The notes under the pieces were generated by a model that ran no database searches, was not told where the DNA came from, and saw only the letters and a list, made by a program, of their open reading frames with translations. Shown piece after piece: positions 59,678 through 64,000 of a stretch of DNA of 64,000 bases. Where the stretch lies: positions 1-64,000 of the forward strand of contig JAGGDC010000003.1 in assembly GCA_020809425.1 (NCBI GenBank). Reading direction: 5' to 3'. This DNA comes from Candidatus Synoicihabitans palmerolidicus (GTDB taxonomy: Bacteria > Verrucomicrobiota > Verrucomicrobiia > Opitutales > Opitutaceae). The stretch's first letter is position 1; every line of letters starts with the position of its first letter. A program made the position numbers and the translations under genes.

Positions 59678-62405
59678 TTAAGGGGAATGGGAAACCAACT
59701 CGCGCCACGTGCGGGTGAAAGTATACCGGCCGGCGACCGCTTGACCGACGGCGAATCGTCCGTCGCGCTCTGTCAGTTCAAGTCCGTCGGAGGAGACCTC
59801 CGTGCCGGGTTCACTGGGCACATAAACCCGGGCCCGCGTATTCGGCGGCACCGTAATTTCCCAGTGCACCTGATCGCCGTCGCGCCGCCAGTGACTGCGG
59901 ATGGTGCCATGAGCCGTCTTATAATCGGCTCCCGCCCATTCCAGACCCGCACCGAGGTAAGGCTTCAATACGAAGCGCTCGTAACCGGGAACATCGGGAT
60001 CGAGCTCGATGCCCGCCACATGCCGGAACAACCACTCGCCCACCGATCCCAACGAGTAATGGTTAAACGAATTCATCCCGTCTTTGTTGAACCCATCCGC
60101 TAGGGTCCAACTGTCCCAACGCTCCCAGATGGTGGTCGCGCTTTGCTTCACCGGGAAAAGCCAGGACGGATAACTTTCCTGCAACAGGAGCTGATAGGCC
60201 ACTTCGGTGTGCCCGGTGAGCGTAAGGATGGGGTTGAGGTGGCTGATACCGACAAATCCGGTGCTGAGATGGCAGTTGCGCGACCGAATGTCATCGACCA
60301 GTCGCTCCGCCGCCCGGGCCCGCGCGTTCTCCGGCAGCAGATCAAACGCGAGCGCGAGCAGGTAGGCGGTCTGCATGGAAACCGCGAGTTCACCATCCGC
60401 CCGCAGCCACTCCCGCTGAAAAGCCGTCCGCACTTTTCCAAACATGGCCTAAAAACGAGTCGCCTCTTCCTCCCGGCCAAGCTCTCGGGCCAGGCGGGCC
60501 ATTTTCGCCGCATCGTCCGCCCAGTAGGCGGTGGCGAACAGGTTCTTCATCGGCGAATGAGTGCCAAAACTCGTGTCGGCGGGCATGCACAACCAATCGC
60601 CGTAGTTGTTGGCGAGCAGGTTGAGTCGGAGGCCGTCGGGATTGTGGAGCTCGATCCAGTCGAGCCACTTCACCATCGCGTCCCAGTGACGCTCTACCAT
60701 CCGCCGGTCGCCGTACACGCGCCAGAACGTATTATGAATTATGATACCGGCATCCGCCCAGCCGGCGCCGCCGGCCAGATTGCCCAGTCCGACAAAGTTG
60801 CTGTCTTCGCGTAGCCGTGGGGCGACATCCGGAAAGACTCCTTCCGGAGTCTGCGCATCTTCCACGTCGATCATCCATTTGGTGAAGAACGCCGCGACAT
60901 CCATGTTGCAGGTGGAGGTCCGAAAAAACACCTGCGCATCGCCCATCCACCCCAACCGTTCATCCCGCTGCGGACAATCGGTGGGCACGGAGAGAAAGTT
61001 ATCCTTCTGCGACCAAAGCCCGTTCAGCCAGAGGCGATTCACGCCTTCATGCAAACACTCGAAACGGCCGACGGGCGGGGTCGCCGAAGGAATCACACAG
61101 GCGGTCACCGCATCGGGCCAGGGCGTCCACGGCAACCCGGTGAGCTCGACGTACTGGAAACCGTGGAAGGTAAAATGCGGTTCAAACGTCTCCTCTCCTT
61201 CTCTCCGGCAAATATAGACATCAGTCGCCTTGGCCCGGCGGAAATTCTCGGTATAGAGCGTGCCGTCCGCACTGAGACGCTCACCATGACGGAGCTGGAT
61301 CCGGGTCCCCGCAGGCGCCGCGACCTTGAGTCTTACCCAGCCGGTTACGTTCTGGCCGATATCGTAGATGTGCACTCCCGGTGCGATTTCGGTGTGCAAC
61401 GCGGGAGTCAGCGTCTCGATGACGCGTACGGGCTCGGCACGCTGAGCGACCAGTTTCACCGACGGCGCAGACTCTTCGCGAGCCGACAACCATTCCCGGG
61501 CCTCAAAGGCCGGAGCATCCCATCCCGGCGACTCACGACGGGCGTCATAGGTTTCCCCCATCTGAAAATCACTCTGGATTATCGGACCGGTATCACAGCT
61601 CCAACCGCCATTGGTGCCAATGGTCATGCGCTGGCCCCCCGCCAACTCAATCTCGAGCTGCAGCATGAGACTGTTCTCTAAACTGCCATGGCGGCCGCGC
61701 ACTTCCTGCCAACCGACATAACCCGTCCACCAGCCATCACCGAGCGTCGCCCCCAGACAATTACGACCGCTTTGTAGCAGCTCGGTCACATCATAGGTGC
61801 GATTATGAATGCGTTGGTCATAGTCCGGTCCACTCGGGCGCAAAAAGATCCTCGGTGACCGCACGACCGTTGGCCCGAAGCTCGACGACACCTCGTGCGC
61901 TCGCATAAAGCGTGGCGCGGACCACCGAAGCAGGCACCTCAAACTCCCGCCGAAATCGGCTCGGTGTTCCGGGATTGAGCAATGAGGGAGCAATCGCCGC
62001 GGGATCACGGACCACGATCTCCTGATCCGCCGCAATCCATTGCGCCTCCCAATCACAGTCGCCCAGCAACCCCATCGACCACTTCGCAATCGCGGAACGC
62101 GAAACCTCACCGGTTTCGTCCCTCACCTCGACGTCCCAAACACAATGTTCACGCGACCGGAGTTCGACTCCGGCGTAAACCACCTGGGTCGTCTGCGCCG
62201 AGTCCACCCGACCACTGTCCCAGCGGTCACACCGCTCCTGCGTCAGGCGATCAATTGTACTGGCCACCCGCACGCGGTAGGCTACTTGCCGTACGCCGCG
62301 TCGGCCCGACTCCAATCGCCAACTCAGTCGTGGCAACGTTTCATCGATCCCGAGCGGATCGACGAGGTATTCACATCGCAGAGAGACGATTTGGACATCG
62401 GACAT
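59678..62405 (-). pseudogene. GH78-like alpha-L-rhamnosidase, frameshift at about 61840 and in-frame TAG (60449-60451)
   Basis: LRCEYLVDPLGIDETLPRLSWRLES...GQNVTGWVRLKVAAPAGTRIQLRHGERL...SVPTDCPQRDERLGWMGDAQVF...EATRF*AMFGKVRTAFQREW. Confidence 0.94.
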
Positions 62406-62417
62406 GGCAGTAACAAA

Positions 62418-63703
62418 TCAGGCGCGTTCCGCTTCGATCTGCTCCAGAGATTTACTGGAGGTGTCGAGCATGAAGACGTAACCTACCACTCCACTGATGG
62501 TCAGGAACAACGTCAGCAAACCAGCCACCTCTCCGATACCTGCACTCGCCAACACCGGCACAAAGAAACTCCAGATGCCGAGAATGGTCCGCGCGATACC
62601 GAAGGTGAACCCTTGCGCCGTGCCGCGCAGTAAAGTCGGAAAAAGCTCCTGGCTGAATACCTCTTGTAGAACCCCTCACCCGCCAACGCCCCGCCCGCGG
62701 AGAAGAGCAGAATATTCATGATGATGGTGGGAATCGTGAACGGTAGGAAAAGAAAGAGCGAGTAAGCCACAATTTGCATCACTGCACCGATGCCCCAGAG
62801 CGTCTTCCGCGCGCGAAAACTGCGATCGGAGAAACGCATGAACACGGTTACCGTCACCACCATCGCGATGATGAATCCCGCACTCGCGAGACCGACGCTG
62901 GCGGCCTGACTGCCGGCGTTGAGTTTCTTGATGAAATACGGATTAAAGATACCGGCTGTGCCCGCCGCCAGATTCCAGAACAAGTAGATGGTCGCGGTCC
63001 AGATCATGGCGCGCAAGTTCGCCCCCGAGAACAACAACATGATTTTATTGCCCGCCGAGCCAGCCGCTTGGGACGCGGCCTTCCACCGAACCGACTCGGT
63101 GAGCCCACGGCGCATCGCCCAGGTCACCACCGCCACCACAAACAGATGCAAAAAGATGATACGGATACCGAGCCAACCGAGTGGCGCCAGCACCACCGCC
63201 AACCACAGCACAATCACCGGCCTCAAACACCAGGCCACCTGCGTAAATCCCAACAACTTGCCTCGCGCTTTGGCCGGCGCCAATTCTCCCACCAAGGCAA
63301 GCGACGTCGGCGCATCGATTCCCACCGCGATGCCAACAATCAAGGTTCCCACAAAAAGCATCGACGTATTCACCGCCAAGGCGATGAACAGGATGCCCAC
63401 CGCATAGACCATAAGATCGTATTGGTAGATGAACTTGCGACCCAGTTTGTCACCCAACCACCCACCGAAAATTGCGCCGACCGCACATCCGAGGGCATTC
63501 GGACCGATGGCTGCGAGGGTTCCCACCGCGCCATTGCTCACATTGAGATACTCTTGGCAAAGCGCCAGGCCGGCGCCCAGCGCGACGATGGATCCAGCGT
63601 CAAGATAAGACGCCATGCCCGCCAACGCGGACCATTTCCATTGTTGCCGGGTGACGCTCGTGTCATCGACCACAGTAGGTGCTTGTTCAGGGGTGGAACT
63701 CAT
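62418..63703 (-). pseudogene. MFS sugar transporter, C-terminal frameshift at about 62670
   Basis: GGWLGDKLGRKFIYQYDLMVYAVGILFIALAV...; C-terminal VFSQELFPTLLRGTAQGFTFGIARTILGIWSFFVPVLA...LEQIEAERA in another frame. Confidence 0.88.
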
Positions 63704-63855
63704 GAGGATAATTTCTGACGAAGGGAAGACCGGTATCTTTGGCAGATCTAATTGACTGACCTACCGTCGGGAGTAGCGGTTGATTGAATACGTTGAGGGG
63801 GGATGCGACTGGTGAAAGGACAATGAATCAAAGGAAAATGGGATCACACGGCAGC

Positions 63856-64000
63856 TCATCGAATGGGCAACCAGACATTCATCTCCGTGTCGCCACGATT
63901 ACCCCAAGCATAATAGGGCACAAGCTTTAGGGCGATCGGTTCAGTGCGGGCGGGTCCCACCTCGCGGTATAGTTGCCCGGATGTCCAGGCGTCGTTTTGT
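63856..64000 (-). CDS. C-terminal part of a GH127 (DUF1680)-like beta-L-arabinofuranosidase, 5' end outside the window
   Basis: SGQLYREVGPARTEPIALKLVPYYAWGNRGDTEMNVWLPIR*. Confidence 0.6.
   Translation of the reverse strand, partial: QNDAWTSGQLYREVGPARTEPIALKLVPYYAWGNRGDTEMNVWLPIR

Overview
This window looks like an Opitutaceae-type Verrucomicrobiota chromosome; taxonomy is inferred from gene families and composition only. It has two contrasting parts. From about 4 to 14 kb there is a housekeeping block of intact long ORFs: clpC-mcsB-mcsA, a branched-chain aminotransferase, a CBS/DRTGG family-II pyrophosphatase and glnS. Most of the rest, especially about 20.8-63.7 kb, is recognisable genes broken by in-frame stops (TAA, TAG, TGA), frameshifts, short tandem duplications and deletion scars. 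Broken genes include glpK, glpD, clpB, two hsp20, dus, ribBA, GMC oxidoreductase/subunit 3, GH51, GH28, GH78, another glycoside hydrolase, DUF1537 kinase, racemase, BASS transporter, MFS transporters, and an exopolysaccharide cluster interrupted by IS66. A STAND/NB-ARC ATPase runs in from the left edge with one in-frame amber codon. Mobile elements are two diverged copies of one DDE-transposase IS plus a truncated third fragment, an IS30-like element, a complete-length but decayed IS66, and an IS66 end remnant. The main result is a snapshot of recent, ongoing genome erosion, in which intact large ORFs and gene-fusion deletion scars argue against pure sequencing error. Other leads are a family of TAACC-N5-GGTTA palindromes near an HTH protein gene, a covarying hairpin upstream of the IS transposase, and a perfect 25-bp inverted repeat at an IS junction. 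No CRISPR array, rRNA, tRNA or prophage was recognised. All family names come from reading the translations, with no database search.
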